Source: Sporosarcina sp. P2
Lineage (GTDB): Bacteria; Bacillota; Bacilli; Bacillales_A; Planococcaceae
DNA: 64,000 bases
NCBI RefSeq assembly: GCF_002743255.1
Contig: NZ_PDYY01000003.1
Coordinates: 1 to 64,000 of the forward strand
Direction of reading: 5' to 3'
A program made the translations under genes and the position numbers. The first letter of the stretch is position 1, and every line of letters begins with the position of its first letter. Shown one piece after another: positions 9,876-20,532 of this stretch. A model generated the notes under the pieces. That model was not told where the DNA came from. It made no database searches and saw only the letters and a list, made by a program, of their open reading frames with translations.

Positions 9876-11194
9876 AATACATCGAAATAATTAAATCCAT
9901 TGTATTGTTGTTGCTCGTCTCACTGAGTGTCCTGTTTACCTTTGAGGTTTGGAACTATTCACCGAATTATGAACCAATGGAACAACTACAGACTGTGGAT
10001 ATATCCATTTCTGAGAAGAAAACAATCGATGAAATCATCAAGCCATATAAAATAATTACCACTTTAAAAGATCAGGTACTAGGTTCTACAGATACCGAAA
10101 AAATTGACAGAATCCTGAGAGAAATGAATACATGGGAATTATCTAATCTACAGCTAGTTAGACAGGACATGAATAAGTTTAATATTGCACAAACCTTGCG
10201 GCAACCGAGTCAAATGGCGCTCTACTTCACGGGGGAAGTGCCCATGTTGGTCTATGACAATGTATTACCAGTCGACGACGTGAATATTCCCGAAGCTACC
10301 TTTAATCGTCTGGTCATTGACTGGAGTCAATCTACACAAGCGCCAGTTATTCATTTACTGAGTGAAGTGAGCGGCTTGCATTATCAGGTGCAGGTGACGC
10401 TGCCGAATAAAACAAGCTTTTTGCGTAACGTAGTGGATGTTGGTCAGTCATTCGATGAATATGCAGAAATTGATCGTGGCAATGCACCATTTCTTGCGGT
10501 GCCAAAAGATCCAATAACCATTATGCGTAATACGTATTACCAGGAAGAAATCAATCCATTACGTTTCCGTGATGCATTGTTCAGTGACCCTAACGCCGTA
10601 CGACGTAATCAAGTGAATCCAACCAATGAAGAATACGGAGACGATCACGCGTTCATGAATGTCGATACCGAGATTAAAAGGTTGAGTTATGTCATGCCTG
10701 CAGTAGAGAGTCAGGAGTTCGCGCTACCTTCGGAGTTATTGCTGAATACTATCGATTTTATCAATGAACATGGTGGCTGGACGGATGAGTTCCGCTATGC
10801 CTATATGAATCCCTATTCCCGTTATGTCCGGTTCCAACTATATATTGATGGTTTGCCAGTCTTTAGTGATCAACCAGGCATAAGCGAAATCACGGAGACA
10901 TGGGGAGATATGCGTGTATTCAAATATATACGTCCTTATTACACATTAGATGTGAACATCGAACCGGTACAAGAGAAACTACCTTCAGGAGTGGAAGTGG
11001 CGGAGTCTTTACGTGAATCGGAAGAGCTAAACTTTGATTTGATTGAGGAAATCACTCCCGGTTATTATATGATCCATGATATAGAACGCAAATTAATTAT
11101 TTTACAACCTTGCTGGTATTACCTTATCAAGGATAACTGGTTTCGCCACGCTCCAGAAGAATTGCAAGGAGGTGGCGTAATTGGATTGGAATAG
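9872..11194 (+). CDS. walH: WalRK regulatory membrane protein WalH (YycH)
   Basis: An approximately 440-residue protein with one N-terminal membrane helix (about 6-26) and a large extracytoplasmic domain; position after walK and overall form match YycH. With YycI it modulates WalK activity through membrane-helix contacts. The start is uncertain: TTG at 9872 (MKYIEIIKS...) resembles family N-termini and has GGTGAG upstream; GTG at 9866 is the longer choice. It overlaps walK by 4 bases and walI by 14 bases, so the operon is translationally coupled. Confidence 0.9.
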   Translation: MKYIEIIKSIVLLLLVSLSVLFTFEVWNYSPNYEPMEQLQTVDISISEKKTIDEIIKPYKIITTLKDQVLGSTDTEKIDRILREMNTWELSNLQLVRQDMNKFNIAQTLRQPSQMALYFTGEVPMLVYDNVLPVDDVNIPEATFNRLVIDWSQSTQAPVIHLLSEVSGLHYQVQVTLPNKTSFLRNVVDVGQSFDEYAEIDRGNAPFLAVPKDPITIMRNTYYQEEINPLRFRDALFSDPNAVRRNQVNPTNEEYGDDHAFMNVDTEIKRLSYVMPAVESQEFALPSELLLNTIDFINEHGGWTDEFRYAYMNPYSRYVRFQLYIDGLPVFSDQPGISEITETWGDMRVFKYIRPYYTLDVNIEPVQEKLPSGVEVAESLRESEELNFDLIEEITPGYYMIHDIERKLIILQPCWYYLIKDNWFRHAPEELQGGGVIGLE

Positions 11195-11993
11195 AACCAA
11201 AACCATCTTTATTATCGTCTTTTCCATTCTAAATGTCTTCTTGTATTGGCTCTATTTAGACAGACAAATGAGTGTCGGAAGTATGCAGAGTCTCGGGAAA
11301 ACATCGATTGAAGAAACATTGGCGCTAGAGAATATTACGTATGAACCCATTCCTTTCACTAAAAAAGATGTTTCGTATTTATCAGCTCATATTGCCACCT
11401 TTTCCAATGAAAAGTTAAAAGGGTTAAGTAACCAATCATTTGTCTTGATTGAAAAATCACGATTACTGTCCCATATGAAAAAAGCAGTAAAAGTAACCGA
11501 AGGAAAAGGCGAATATTACTTTGACGAGTTCTTAAGGAAGTATGTGCTCCACGGCGAAGATTACGTGCTATGGGATGTAGACGAAGAGGAGCAGAGCGCT
11601 GTATTTTTCCAACGGGTAAAGAACGAAACTATCTTCTACAGTCCGAATGCCATGCTCATCATGCACTGGGGTAAAGATGGCGAAGTGACGCATTACGAAC
11701 AAAGTATGCTCGACGAATTCTTAAGTTTTAATCATAAAAAGGATTTACTATCGCAAGACGATGCGGTCTCTTCGCTTGTTACACGTGGCTATTTAAAACC
11801 CGATTCCACTGTTATGCAAGTCAAGTCAGGTTATTCAACACTTGTTCAACTAACGGAAACTCAAGTATTTGCACCGACGTGGAATGTTCAGGTAAAATTG
11901 AAAGATGGGACGATAGAAAATTACTTCATCAATGCGATTGAAGGAAAGGTCATCGAGTTCCAATCGGATATAGTAGAAGAATCGACAGAATAG
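11181..11993 (+). CDS. walI: WalRK regulatory membrane protein WalI (YycI)
   Basis: A 270-residue protein that starts [14 protein letters not shown], the standard YycI opening, with a single membrane helix (about 8-27) and an extracytoplasmic domain. It forms a complex with YycH and WalK. The TTG start sits 5 bases after AGGAGGTGG, inside the end of walH. The next gene, walJ, begins 11 bases after its stop. Confidence 0.93.
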   Translation: MDWNRTKTIFIIVFSILNVFLYWLYLDRQMSVGSMQSLGKTSIEETLALENITYEPIPFTKKDVSYLSAHIATFSNEKLKGLSNQSFVLIEKSRLLSHMKKAVKVTEGKGEYYFDEFLRKYVLHGEDYVLWDVDEEEQSAVFFQRVKNETIFYSPNAMLIMHWGKDGEVTHYEQSMLDEFLSFNHKKDLLSQDDAVSSLVTRGYLKPDSTVMQVKSGYSTLVQLTETQVFAPTWNVQVKLKDGTIENYFINAIEGKVIEFQSDIVEESTE

Positions 11994-12004
11994 GAGTTTT
12001 CCAC

Positions 12005-12797
12005 ATGCGATTTAGCATTTTGGCGAGTGGCAGTACAGGCAACTCGATATATATAGAGACAGATGAGCATGCTTTTCTAGTAGATGCCGGCATGAGCGGT
12101 AAGAAAATTGAAGGTTTGCTCGGATCGATCAATCGCTCAATGAAACAAATTGACGGCATTTTCGTCACACATGAACACAGTGATCATATTAAAGGAATCG
12201 GCGTACTTGCCCGGAAGTATAAAACGCCAATCTATGCCAATGCCAAAACGTGGCAGGCGATGGACGGACTTGTAGGGGAGATTCCCGTTGATCAGCGTTT
12301 TCACTTCGACATGGAAACGGTGAAAACATTTGGCTCACTGGATATCCAGTCATTTGCGGTATCCCATGACGCAGCAGACCCAATGTTCTATACGTTCAAT
12401 GAAGGTAATCGTAAACTTGCGATTATTACTGACACAGGCTATGTTAGTGATCGTATGAAAGGTCATATCCAAGGAGCTGACAGCTTTGTATTTGAAAGCA
12501 ATCATGACGTCAGCATGCTACAGATGGGCCGTTATCCGTGGTCCATTAAACGTCGTATACTAAGTAAGTGACGTGGGCCACGTATCGAATGAGGATGCAG
12601 CTGTTGCAATGAGTGAAGTAGTAGCTCAAAAAGAAGCGCATATTTATTTAGCCCATCTTAGCTTAGATAATAATATGAAAGACTTGGCGCGCATGAGCGT
12701 AGCACAGACCCTTGAAGACTGCGGTATTCGTGCAGGGGAATTTGTCCACTTGCATGACACGGATGCATCAGAATCTACAGAGCTTGTGCTAGTCTGA
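12005..12797 (+). pseudogene. walJ: walJ (yycJ) metallo-beta-lactamase-fold nuclease, frameshifted
   Basis: The first part (12005-12571, 188 residues) contains the start [14 protein letters not shown] and the metal site [10 protein letters not shown], typical of YycJ/WalJ, and stops after RRILSK. The remainder (about 12569-12797: [14 protein letters not shown]... HIYLAHLS) continues the same protein in another frame. The break is exactly at TAAGTAAG (12561-12568): removing one 4-base copy restores [13 protein letters not shown], the expected family sequence, and a normal length of about 263 residues. WalJ is a 5'-3' exonuclease-like protein tied to wall control and DNA repair. The shift is either a real mutation or a sequencing/assembly error; no slippery site for programmed shifting is apparent. 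Confidence 0.88.
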
Positions 12798-12803
12798 AGT
12801 AAA

Positions 12804-12838
12804 TGCGAAAAGCCTTGCTAAATTAGTGAGGCTTTTTG
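12804..12838 (+). terminator. Rho-independent terminator after walJ
   Basis: AAAAGCCT pairs with AGGCTTTTT around a loop at about 12815-12828, followed by T residues. It ends the wal operon before htrA. Confidence 0.75.
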
Positions 12839-12903
12839 CATTTTCAAAGAGTTAATGGGGTACAGTACATGTAGGAATACTTTCTGACAAGGAGGAAATG
12901 TGA

Positions 12904-14133
12904 ATGGATGATGAAAGAAGAGAAGAGATCGAACGGCAACAACCGTTTCCGCCGGTGGAGCCAAAACGCAACCCAAAACGCCGAGGTAGTTTTTGGCCAG
13001 GTTTACTTGGTGCATTATTGGGTGGGTTAATTGTATTTTTAACTATGATGTATGCGGGAGGATCGAGTCATGAAGATACAACAAGGATTGAAAAAAAAGA
13101 GAGTAAAACTGCATCCGAGCACGCACAAGTATCGATCGATATCTCATCGGAAGTGACAGACGTCGTAGATGATGTCGCAAACGCTGTCGTCGGTATTACG
13201 AATATCCAGACGGTCCAGGATTTTTGGTCTTCTACAACGTCTACTCAAGAAGCCGGTTCGGGTTCTGGTGTCTTGTATAAAAAAGAGGGCGACAAAGCAT
13301 ATATTGTTACCAACCACCATGTCGTAGAGAATTCCGAACAACTCGAAGTCAGTTTCGATGATGGTACTAAGGTTGAAGGAAAATTAATCGGCAGTGATCT
13401 ATGGACAGACTTGGCTGTAGTAGAAATTGATGCGGAACACGTCGATACAGTGGTAGAATTCGGAGATTCAGACGCATTAAAACGTGGAGAAACAGTCATT
13501 GCTATCGGTAACCCATTGGGACTTGGCTTTGCAGGATCAGTTACAGTGGGTGTAATTTCAGGTAAAGACCGCTCCATTCCAATGGATTTAAACAAAGATG
13601 GACACATCGATTGGCAGGCAGACGTCTTGCAGACAGATGCAGCCATCAACCCCGGGAACTCCGGTGGTGCTCTAATCAACATGGCGGGTCAATTGATCGG
13701 AATCAACTCTATGAAGATTTCTGAAGCAACAGTAGAGGGGATTGGACTAGCTATTCCAATCAATATTGCATTACCAATTATTGAGCACTTGGAAGAAACG
13801 GGGCAAGTAAACCGTCCGACAATGGGTGTATCGTTACTTGATCTTCGACAAATTCCCATTCAGCAACAGCAACAGACGTTGAACTTGCCTAAAGAAGTAA
13901 CGGATGGCGTTGTTGTAACAGATGTCATACCGAATTCATCCGCAGTAGAAGCAGGTGTGAAGAAGTATGATACAATTGTTCAGTTGGATGATGAGATAGT
14001 GACAGATATGGTCAGTCTACGTAAGTATTTGTATAATAAAAAAGAAATTGGCGATCCATTGAAAATTACAGTCTATCGTGATGGAAAGAAACTGGATTTG
14101 GAAATGGTGTTGAAAGACGGAAATACATTCTAA
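12904..14133 (+). CDS. htrA: HtrA/DegP-type membrane serine protease with PDZ domain
   Basis: The 409-residue quality-control protease has a short cytoplasmic N-terminus, one membrane helix (about 30-50), a trypsin-like domain with catalytic His in VTNHHVVEN (about 138), Asp in WTDLAVVEID (about 168) and Ser in GNSGGAL (about 252), and one C-terminal PDZ domain (about 300-400). It degrades misfolded proteins outside the membrane. It corresponds to yycK/htrC in the wal region of Bacillus. AAGGAGGAAATGTGA precedes the ATG. A terminator separates it from walJ. Confidence 0.93.
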   Translation: MDDERREEIERQQPFPPVEPKRNPKRRGSFWPGLLGALLGGLIVFLTMMYAGGSSHEDTTRIEKKESKTASEHAQVSIDISSEVTDVVDDVANAVVGITNIQTVQDFWSSTTSTQEAGSGSGVLYKKEGDKAYIVTNHHVVENSEQLEVSFDDGTKVEGKLIGSDLWTDLAVVEIDAEHVDTVVEFGDSDALKRGETVIAIGNPLGLGFAGSVTVGVISGKDRSIPMDLNKDGHIDWQADVLQTDAAINPGNSGGALINMAGQLIGINSMKISEATVEGIGLAIPINIALPIIEHLEETGQVNRPTMGVSLLDLRQIPIQQQQQTLNLPKEVTDGVVVTDVIPNSSAVEAGVKKYDTIVQLDDEIVTDMVSLRKYLYNKKEIGDPLKITVYRDGKKLDLEMVLKDGNTF

Positions 14134-14173
14134 GAGATTGTACATTGTCCACAAAGTGAACAACTTCCCGTCC

Positions 14174-14219
14174 ACATCAGGTATCTAGCGAAACTACGCT
14201 ACGATGCCTGATTTTTTTA
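14174..14219 (+). terminator. Rho-independent terminator after htrA
   Basis: ATCAGG(TATC) pairs with (GATG)CCTGAT with an inner GCG/CGC pairing, followed by seven T. Confidence 0.75.
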
Positions 14220-14224
14220 TGAAG

Positions 14225-14541
14225 TTATCCAATTGTGGATAAAGTCTAAATAATGTGTACAACATTGTGTAAAAGAAAGTGTTCGGAAAATAATAAATTA
14301 AATCAAAGCGACAAGCGTTAATCCCTTACAGGTCAATAGGTTGAGGTATTTTCATTTTTTATGGTAAAAAGATCAATCTATTCAAAATGAAAAAAGAATG
14401 AAAAGTTATCCACATTGATGTGATACAATAATCAGTAAGATTTACATGTAGTACGGAACAAATAATCGGACACAATATGTAGATAGGGCTGTGAATATGT
14501 GCATAAGTATTGTGTATAACATTTGGAGAGCGAGTGGATAA
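14225..14541. promoter_or_regulatory. DnaA-box cluster upstream of rlmH
   Basis: This roughly 320-base gene-free stretch carries several DnaA boxes (consensus TTATCCACA): perfect copies at 14234-14242 (reverse strand) and 14406-14414 (forward); one-mismatch copies on the reverse strand at 14498-14506, 14511-14519 and 14533-14541; weaker ones at 14225-14233 and 14254-14262. The forward perfect box lies directly in front of an extended -10 (TGATACAAT, 14421-14429), so DnaA may also affect rlmH transcription. In B. subtilis the region upstream of the same gene (yydA) is one of the known DnaA-box clusters outside oriC that restrain replication initiation. Confidence 0.8.
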
Positions 14542-14544
14542 ACT

Positions 14545-15024
14545 GTGAATATATCAATTGTGACCGTGGGTAAGTTAAAAGAGAAGTACTTGAAACAAGG
14601 AATAGAAGAGTATACGAAACGTCTGAATAGCTATGCAAAAATGCAATTAATCGAAGTGGCGGACGAAAAAGCACCTGAAACACTAAGCGAAGCCGACATG
14701 GAAATCGTGAAAAAGAAAGAAGCTGATCGAATTCTAGCGAAAATTGCACCAGACGCGCATGTCATTGCACTAGCAATCGACGGGAAAATGAAAACTTCTG
14801 AGGAATTCGCAGCTAGTATCGATTCGTTGATGACATACGGTAAAAGCAAGATTGTCTTTGTGATTGGCGGATCACTTGGTTTACATAGTAGTGTATTGCA
14901 GCGTTCGAATGAGAAGTTATCCTTTTCCAAGATGACGTTTCCGCATCAGCTCATGAAGTTGGTGTTGGTGGAGCAGATTTACCGTGGGTTTCGGATTATT
15001 AAGGGAGAGCCTTATCATAAGTAA
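14545..15024 (+). CDS. rlmH: 23S rRNA (pseudouridine-1915 N3)-methyltransferase RlmH
   Basis: A 159-residue SPOUT-fold methyltransferase that modifies pseudouridine 1915 in helix 69 of 23S rRNA. The N-terminus [20 protein letters not shown], the SAM-binding knot with FVIGGSLGL near 111-119, and the C-terminal RGEPYHK-type ending (KGEPYHK) are all present. GTG is the start; no strong ribosome site is close (GGAGAG lies about 15 bases upstream), so expression may be low. The upstream intergenic region holds a DnaA-box cluster. Confidence 0.95.
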   Translation: MNISIVTVGKLKEKYLKQGIEEYTKRLNSYAKMQLIEVADEKAPETLSEADMEIVKKKEADRILAKIAPDAHVIALAIDGKMKTSEEFAASIDSLMTYGKSKIVFVIGGSLGLHSSVLQRSNEKLSFSKMTFPHQLMKLVLVEQIYRGFRIIKGEPYHK

Positions 15025-15126
15025 ATATGGTTTAAAGATAATAAACTGTGTTTATTAAAAATGACTAAAGGAACGATGAATAGAACAGTAGTTAACTTTA
15101 CAAAGTAGCTATACAAGCTTCCGTTC

Positions 15127-15828
15127 ATGCCAAGGATCTTTTCAGCAGTTATACTAAAAGGGAAAGTGGCGACACTTCACTTAGCAAAAGAGGGAGTCCA
15201 TATTGGATTGCTTGCAAGAACGGAGTCTGTTTTAAATGAAGTGGCTGCAGAAATTGAAAGTCATGGTGTGAAAGTCGCTTATGCAACAGCCGATGTTTCA
15301 TCTAAAGAGCAAGTTGAAGAAGCTATTGTATCATTAACTACTGATTTAGGAACGGCCGATATTCTAATAAATAATGCGGGCATTGCAACATTTGGTACTG
15401 TCTTGGAGATGGACTCAGAGAAATGGAAGAACATAGTAGATGTAAATCTGATGGGCACGTATTATGTTACACGTGCTGTATTACCGCAGTTAATTGAAAA
15501 AAATGCGGGTGACATCATTAATATTTCATCGACAAATGGTTTAAATGGCGCGGCTACTTCAAGTGCATACAGTGCATCCAAATTTGCGGTAATTGGCTTC
15601 ACAGAATCAATAGCACAAGAGGTACGACGAAATAATATTCGTGTTTCGGCTTTAACGCCAAGTACTGTCGCAACGGATTTAGCTCTTGGTTTACATTTGA
15701 TTAAAGAAAACGATGATTATAAAATGGTTCAATCAGAAGATAGTGCTGAAGTTATTGTAAATCAATAAAAATTAAATCGACGTGTGTATGTAAAAACAGC
15801 CAGTTTCATTGCTACGAATCCATTTTAA
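15127..15828 (+). pseudogene. Short-chain dehydrogenase/reductase, decayed
   Basis: The readable frame has SDR motifs: NNAG (INNAGIATFG), the catalytic Ser (NISST) and YSASK (YxxxK). Two defects are visible. First, LKGKVA runs directly into TLHLAKEGV, so the glycine-rich TGxxxGIG cofactor loop normally in between (about 14 residues) is missing. Second, TAA at 15766 cuts the frame; the same frame continues KLNRRVYVKTASFIATNPF and stops at 15826-15828, the usual end of this SDR group, so TAA probably replaced TTA. The start is uncertain, with no good ribosome site at 15127. It probably encodes no working enzyme. Confidence 0.8.
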
Positions 15829-15852
15829 TCTATTTATTCACTTAATAAAACA

Positions 15853-15892
15853 TGAACGGGCCTATCCAGTTTATCTGGATAGGCCCGTTTTA
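15853..15892. terminator. Bidirectional terminator between SDR remnant and gshF
   Basis: AACGGGCCTATCCAG pairs perfectly with CTGGATAGGCCCGTT around TTTAT, with T (A on the other strand) runs outside. It serves gshF on the minus strand and the SDR remnant on the plus strand. Confidence 0.85.
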
Positions 15893-15970
15893 GTGGTTCA
15901 ACTAAGGTTTTTATTATTCATACGTAGTTACTATGCGAACATTTTCATTCGACAAGTCAAAAATATTTTA

Positions 15971-18229
15971 TTACAGTTCCGGGAATAAGTAATGTAAAAT
16001 ATCCGTCGTTACTCGACGTGTTTCGCCTTTATAAGGGTAAATATGCATATACATCGAAGGGTTAAAGTTCGCTTCGATGATGCCATACGCGCCTGGATTC
16101 GCTGCTGGAACATCGAGGTCTTCAATAATCAAATCGATGCCGCTAATTTTTGCTCCAAGTGCGGCTACTGCATCTACTGCAATCTTCTTATAATCTTCGG
16201 AAACTTGATCGGTCACATCAATCGAGTCTCCGCCAGTACTGACGTTGGAGTTCTCACGCAAGTAGACGATCTCGCCGTCTTCGGGAATGGAATCAGTTTG
16301 ATAACCTTGACCTTTCAGCATAAGAACCTCTAGTTCGCCCAGTTGAATAAGCTCTAGTGGTGTACGGTGATCTGTCCCCCTTAGTGGATCACGGTTCTTC
16401 TCTTCAACGAGTTCCTGAATCGTGTGTGTACCGTCACCCGTGACGTTTGCAGGCACGCGCAGCATGACGGCGAGTACTTTATCGTGTAGCACAAAGAAGC
16501 GGTACTCTGTGCCAGCAAGGAACTCTTCTATTAAAACTGACGAGTCTTCATCGAATGCGAGGGTGATCGCTTTCTCATAGTCCTCATAACTGGCACCGTC
16601 TTTAAAGATGGAAATTCCAAGTCCGTAATTAGTAGTTTTCGGCTTCACGACAAATGGCGTCTTGGCAAACATCTTATAGGCATACAAAGCCTCTTCCTTA
16701 TTACTGAACTCATCGCCACCCGGGACATGATAGCCCGCTTGATAAAGAATTTTCTTCGTCACGGTTTTATTTTCCATAATCAACGTAGAGACATACGTAT
16801 CTTTGCTCGTCATATTACCGTTTTTCACATATTCAATATGATCTCGCAGTTTTAGCTTTAAGAATTGATCATGGCGATCCAAAACCTCTACCTTGATGCC
16901 TTTCTGTATCGCATCATACATCATGATCTGCGTGGATAGCTCCATATCCGTAAAGCCTGTCAGTTCGTATGGCTTTTCCCATAGCTGACTATAGGTTTTC
17001 CTTGCAATTTCTGTTGCTACTTGGCTTTGACTCGTCTTTTGACTCTCTGAGTAAAGTCTTCCCGCCAAGGTTTTAGAAGGATCAGCAAGCATCTCTCTCA
17101 GATTTGTAAATAATGTTTCGGAAACAGGGAAGTCTAGATCTTTTGTTAACTGTTCCATTTCGTTAACGAGTTCATATGCTTCGGCTTCAAACTGTGTATG
17201 TGCCAATGGGTGTTCAAGTGCGACAACATCATTGCGAGCATCACCTACTTTACCCCATTCATCGCTCTCGGGATTTTCTTCTTTTTGTAGTAGATATAGC
17301 AGGAATATATGTAGGAATTCCGCTTGCTCATAGCTAATGCCATTTGTTTCAAATGGGTTCAAGTCGATATTTCGTAACTCCACATAACGCACACCGGTAT
17401 GCTCGAATTCTGCCACCCGATCACTACCACGTAAACGCATGGCTGTGTAAAACTCTTTTTCTTCTACTAGCAAACCTCGATTGACTACGGAAGATAAATC
17501 CGAAATATATTTTTGAATCGTGCTGAACGACACATTTACATCGTCATGATTCGTATAGCCGAATCGGCTACTACGAATACTTCTAACCGGTTCGTCTGGT
17601 TTATCGTCGCATCCGTAGAAGTTTTCTTCACTTGTAGGGGACGCACCGTAGAAATACGTGACGAGCCAGCGATAGTACAAATAGTTTCTAGTCAGTTTCA
17701 AATAAATATCAGTTTTGAATTGCTGATAATTATCGATATCCGATTGTAATTCAAATAACATGCGGAGTAGGTCGTCTCTGAATTCAAAATTGAAATGAAT
17801 TCCACAAATCATTTGCTTGCGACGACCGTATGAATTGGCAAGTGAACGACGATACAGAACATTTTCAAAACTATTCAGCTTCGCAATCATGATATCTTCC
17901 TCTTTTTTAGGAAGAGCAGGGGGCATACTTAACGGCCAGAGCATTTCATTCTTGCCCATCGAACGATAGGCGACGTCATGAATGCCTGATAGGTAATCAA
18001 ATAGTTCGTCCAGTGTGTTCAGGACAGGCGTGATCAGTTCCATTTGAGTTTCTGAGAAGTCGCGTTGAATATACGGATGCTCGTCACCCATTCCGATATT
18101 CGCAGGGTGGTCGGTTGTTGCCAAGTGCCCATCGAGATCCACGCGTTGTCCTTCTTTTTCAATACCATACCGAGCTTTCAGAACATACGGCTTCACACGT
18201 TCATCGGTTAACAATTTCTTTAGATCCAT
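15971..18229 (-). CDS. gshF: Bifunctional glutamate-cysteine ligase/glutathione synthetase
   Basis: The 752-residue fusion enzyme makes glutathione in two ATP-dependent steps. The N-terminal part (about 1-450) is a glutamate-cysteine ligase (ARYGIEKEGQR, RDFSETQMELITPV) and the C-terminal part (about 485-752) an ATP-grasp ligase resembling D-Ala-D-Ala ligase (TPFVVKPKTTNYGLGI, VLIEEFLAGTEYRFFV, IIEANFNPSMYMH). ATG follows a GGAGGG site. Many Bacillales use bacillithiol, so this gene adds glutathione capacity. It stands just downstream of the formaldehyde-detoxification genes on the same strand, which use glutathione as cofactor. Confidence 0.95.
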   Translation of the reverse strand: MDLKKLLTDERVKPYVLKARYGIEKEGQRVDLDGHLATTDHPANIGMGDEHPYIQRDFSETQMELITPVLNTLDELFDYLSGIHDVAYRSMGKNEMLWPLSMPPALPKKEEDIMIAKLNSFENVLYRRSLANSYGRRKQMICGIHFNFEFRDDLLRMLFELQSDIDNYQQFKTDIYLKLTRNYLYYRWLVTYFYGASPTSEENFYGCDDKPDEPVRSIRSSRFGYTNHDDVNVSFSTIQKYISDLSSVVNRGLLVEEKEFYTAMRLRGSDRVAEFEHTGVRYVELRNIDLNPFETNGISYEQAEFLHIFLLYLLQKEENPESDEWGKVGDARNDVVALEHPLAHTQFEAEAYELVNEMEQLTKDLDFPVSETLFTNLREMLADPSKTLAGRLYSESQKTSQSQVATEIARKTYSQLWEKPYELTGFTDMELSTQIMMYDAIQKGIKVEVLDRHDQFLKLKLRDHIEYVKNGNMTSKDTYVSTLIMENKTVTKKILYQAGYHVPGGDEFSNKEEALYAYKMFAKTPFVVKPKTTNYGLGISIFKDGASYEDYEKAITLAFDEDSSVLIEEFLAGTEYRFFVLHDKVLAVMLRVPANVTGDGTHTIQELVEEKNRDPLRGTDHRTPLELIQLGELEVLMLKGQGYQTDSIPEDGEIVYLRENSNVSTGGDSIDVTDQVSEDYKKIAVDAVAALGAKISGIDLIIEDLDVPAANPGAYGIIEANFNPSMYMHIYPYKGETRRVTTDILHYLFPEL

Positions 18230-18295
18230 CGTAACTATCCCTCCTATGTAATATATTTTTCACTTCGTTCTTCTATCTTAGTTCATATACCCTTA

Positions 18296-18338
18296 AAAAC
18301 AAAAACATCCACACTGCGTGGCAATGTGAATGTTTTGG
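18296..18338 (-). terminator. Terminator after fghA
   Basis: On the minus strand AAAACATTCACAT pairs with (A)GTGTGGATGTTTT with two G-U pairs, and T runs follow. The 110 bases from here to the fghA stop also contain a CCTTCGGG-type loop near 18390, of unknown meaning. Confidence 0.7.
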
Positions 18339-18450
18339 ACTGTTAATGGGTGAGCGTAAGACACCTTTAATCTAGACTGCAAGACACACCCTCCCGAAGG
18401 CGTCACCCTTTGGAAGCAGTAGCTACTTCAACTATCAAAATGTATTCATG

Positions 18451-19284
18451 TTACCCTAAGTTCTTCATGTGAAAATCAAAGTGTTCTTCCAAGAAGGAAG
18501 AGATGAAGAAGTAGCTATGGTCATAGCCGTCTACTTTGTTATATTCTACTGCTTGGTCATACTGCTTTGCATTTTCAAGGAACGGTTTTTCATTCAATTG
18601 CTCAGGATAAAACCCATCTGCAGTTCCTTGCGTAATAAGGATGGGTGGAATACCTGCTTCCTTCACTAGCTCAGCAGTGTCCCATTCTTTCCACGTCGCC
18701 TTATCTTCCCCTAGGTAAGTCGTAAACGCCTTAATTCCCCAAGGAACCTCGCTCGGACTTGAAATAGGAGAAAATGCAGAAATCGCTTTGAAACGATTTG
18801 CATTCCTCATTCCAATCATCAATGCACCATAACCACCCATTGAGTGGCCCATGATACTTTCGTTACCAGAGAAATTAGGCACTAGAGTAGCGGCAATTTC
18901 ACGTAACTCCTCTGTTATATAGGAATACATTTGATAATGTTTAGCCCATGGCTCTTCTGTTGCGTTTAGATAAAAGCTCGCACCTTGTCCAAGGTCAAAT
19001 GCCTGGTCGTCCGCTATATCTTCTCCGCGTGGTGATGTATCTGGAATAATCACAGCTACTTGATGTTTTTCAGCCAATCTTTGGAAACCACTTTTTTGAC
19101 TGAAGTTATCATCCGTACATGTTAATCCCGACAAAAACCAAATAAGTGGTATTTCTTTTTGTTCTTTATTTGACGGTAAGAAGATACTAAATGTCATATC
19201 GCACTTGAGGACTTCTGAATAATGGTTGTATTTGTTTTGTTCCCCACCAAAAGAGCGTCTTTGCTCAACGCGTTCTAGACTCAT
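18451..19284 (-). CDS. fghA: S-formylglutathione hydrolase
   Basis: The 277-residue esterase-D family alpha/beta hydrolase releases formate and glutathione from S-formylglutathione, the second step of glutathione-dependent formaldehyde oxidation. Visible are the nucleophile elbow GHSMGGYGAL, the oxyanion LSGLTCTDDNF region and the C-terminal catalytic His in DHSYFFISSF. ATG at 19284 (MSLERVEQRRSFGG) is chosen over the upstream ATG because it matches family starts and GGAGAG at the end of adhC gives a ribosome site. It follows adhC by four bases, so the two are coupled. Confidence 0.94.
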   Translation of the reverse strand: MSLERVEQRRSFGGEQNKYNHYSEVLKCDMTFSIFLPSNKEQKEIPLIWFLSGLTCTDDNFSQKSGFQRLAEKHQVAVIIPDTSPRGEDIADDQAFDLGQGASFYLNATEEPWAKHYQMYSYITEELREIAATLVPNFSGNESIMGHSMGGYGALMIGMRNANRFKAISAFSPISSPSEVPWGIKAFTTYLGEDKATWKEWDTAELVKEAGIPPILITQGTADGFYPEQLNEKPFLENAKQYDQAVEYNKVDGYDHSYFFISSFLEEHFDFHMKNLG

Positions 19285-19288
19285 GATC

Positions 19289-20425
<1,137 letters not shown>

Positions 20426-20430
20426 TTACT

Positions 20431-20481
20431 GTATTGTGTTTACTTTTCTATCATTACATATTATAATTCACCATGCAATAC
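20431..20481. promoter_or_regulatory. Divergent adhC/hxlR control region
   Basis: Between adhC and the HxlR-type gene lies an inverted pair GTATTG (20431-20436) and CAATAC (20476-20481). Between them a sigma-A-like promoter reads rightward: TTTACT at 20439-20444, 17 bases, TATAAT at 20462-20467. The reverse strand also shows TATAAT in the same place. The repeat may be the operator; this is inferred from position only. Confidence 0.35.
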
Positions 20482-20532
20482 TGACTCTTTTGTCACTATG
20501 AACATGAATGGTATAGAAAGAAGTGAAGCAAT

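Noticed and set aside
12561-12580. Programmed ribosomal frameshift in walJ
   Set aside because: There is no slippery heptamer or downstream pseudoknot-like structure; a tandem 4-base duplication explains the break fully.
18360-18450. CCTTCGGG-containing hairpin near the fghA end as a functional RNA
   Set aside because: The stem is short and there is no match to a structure I know; left only as a remark.
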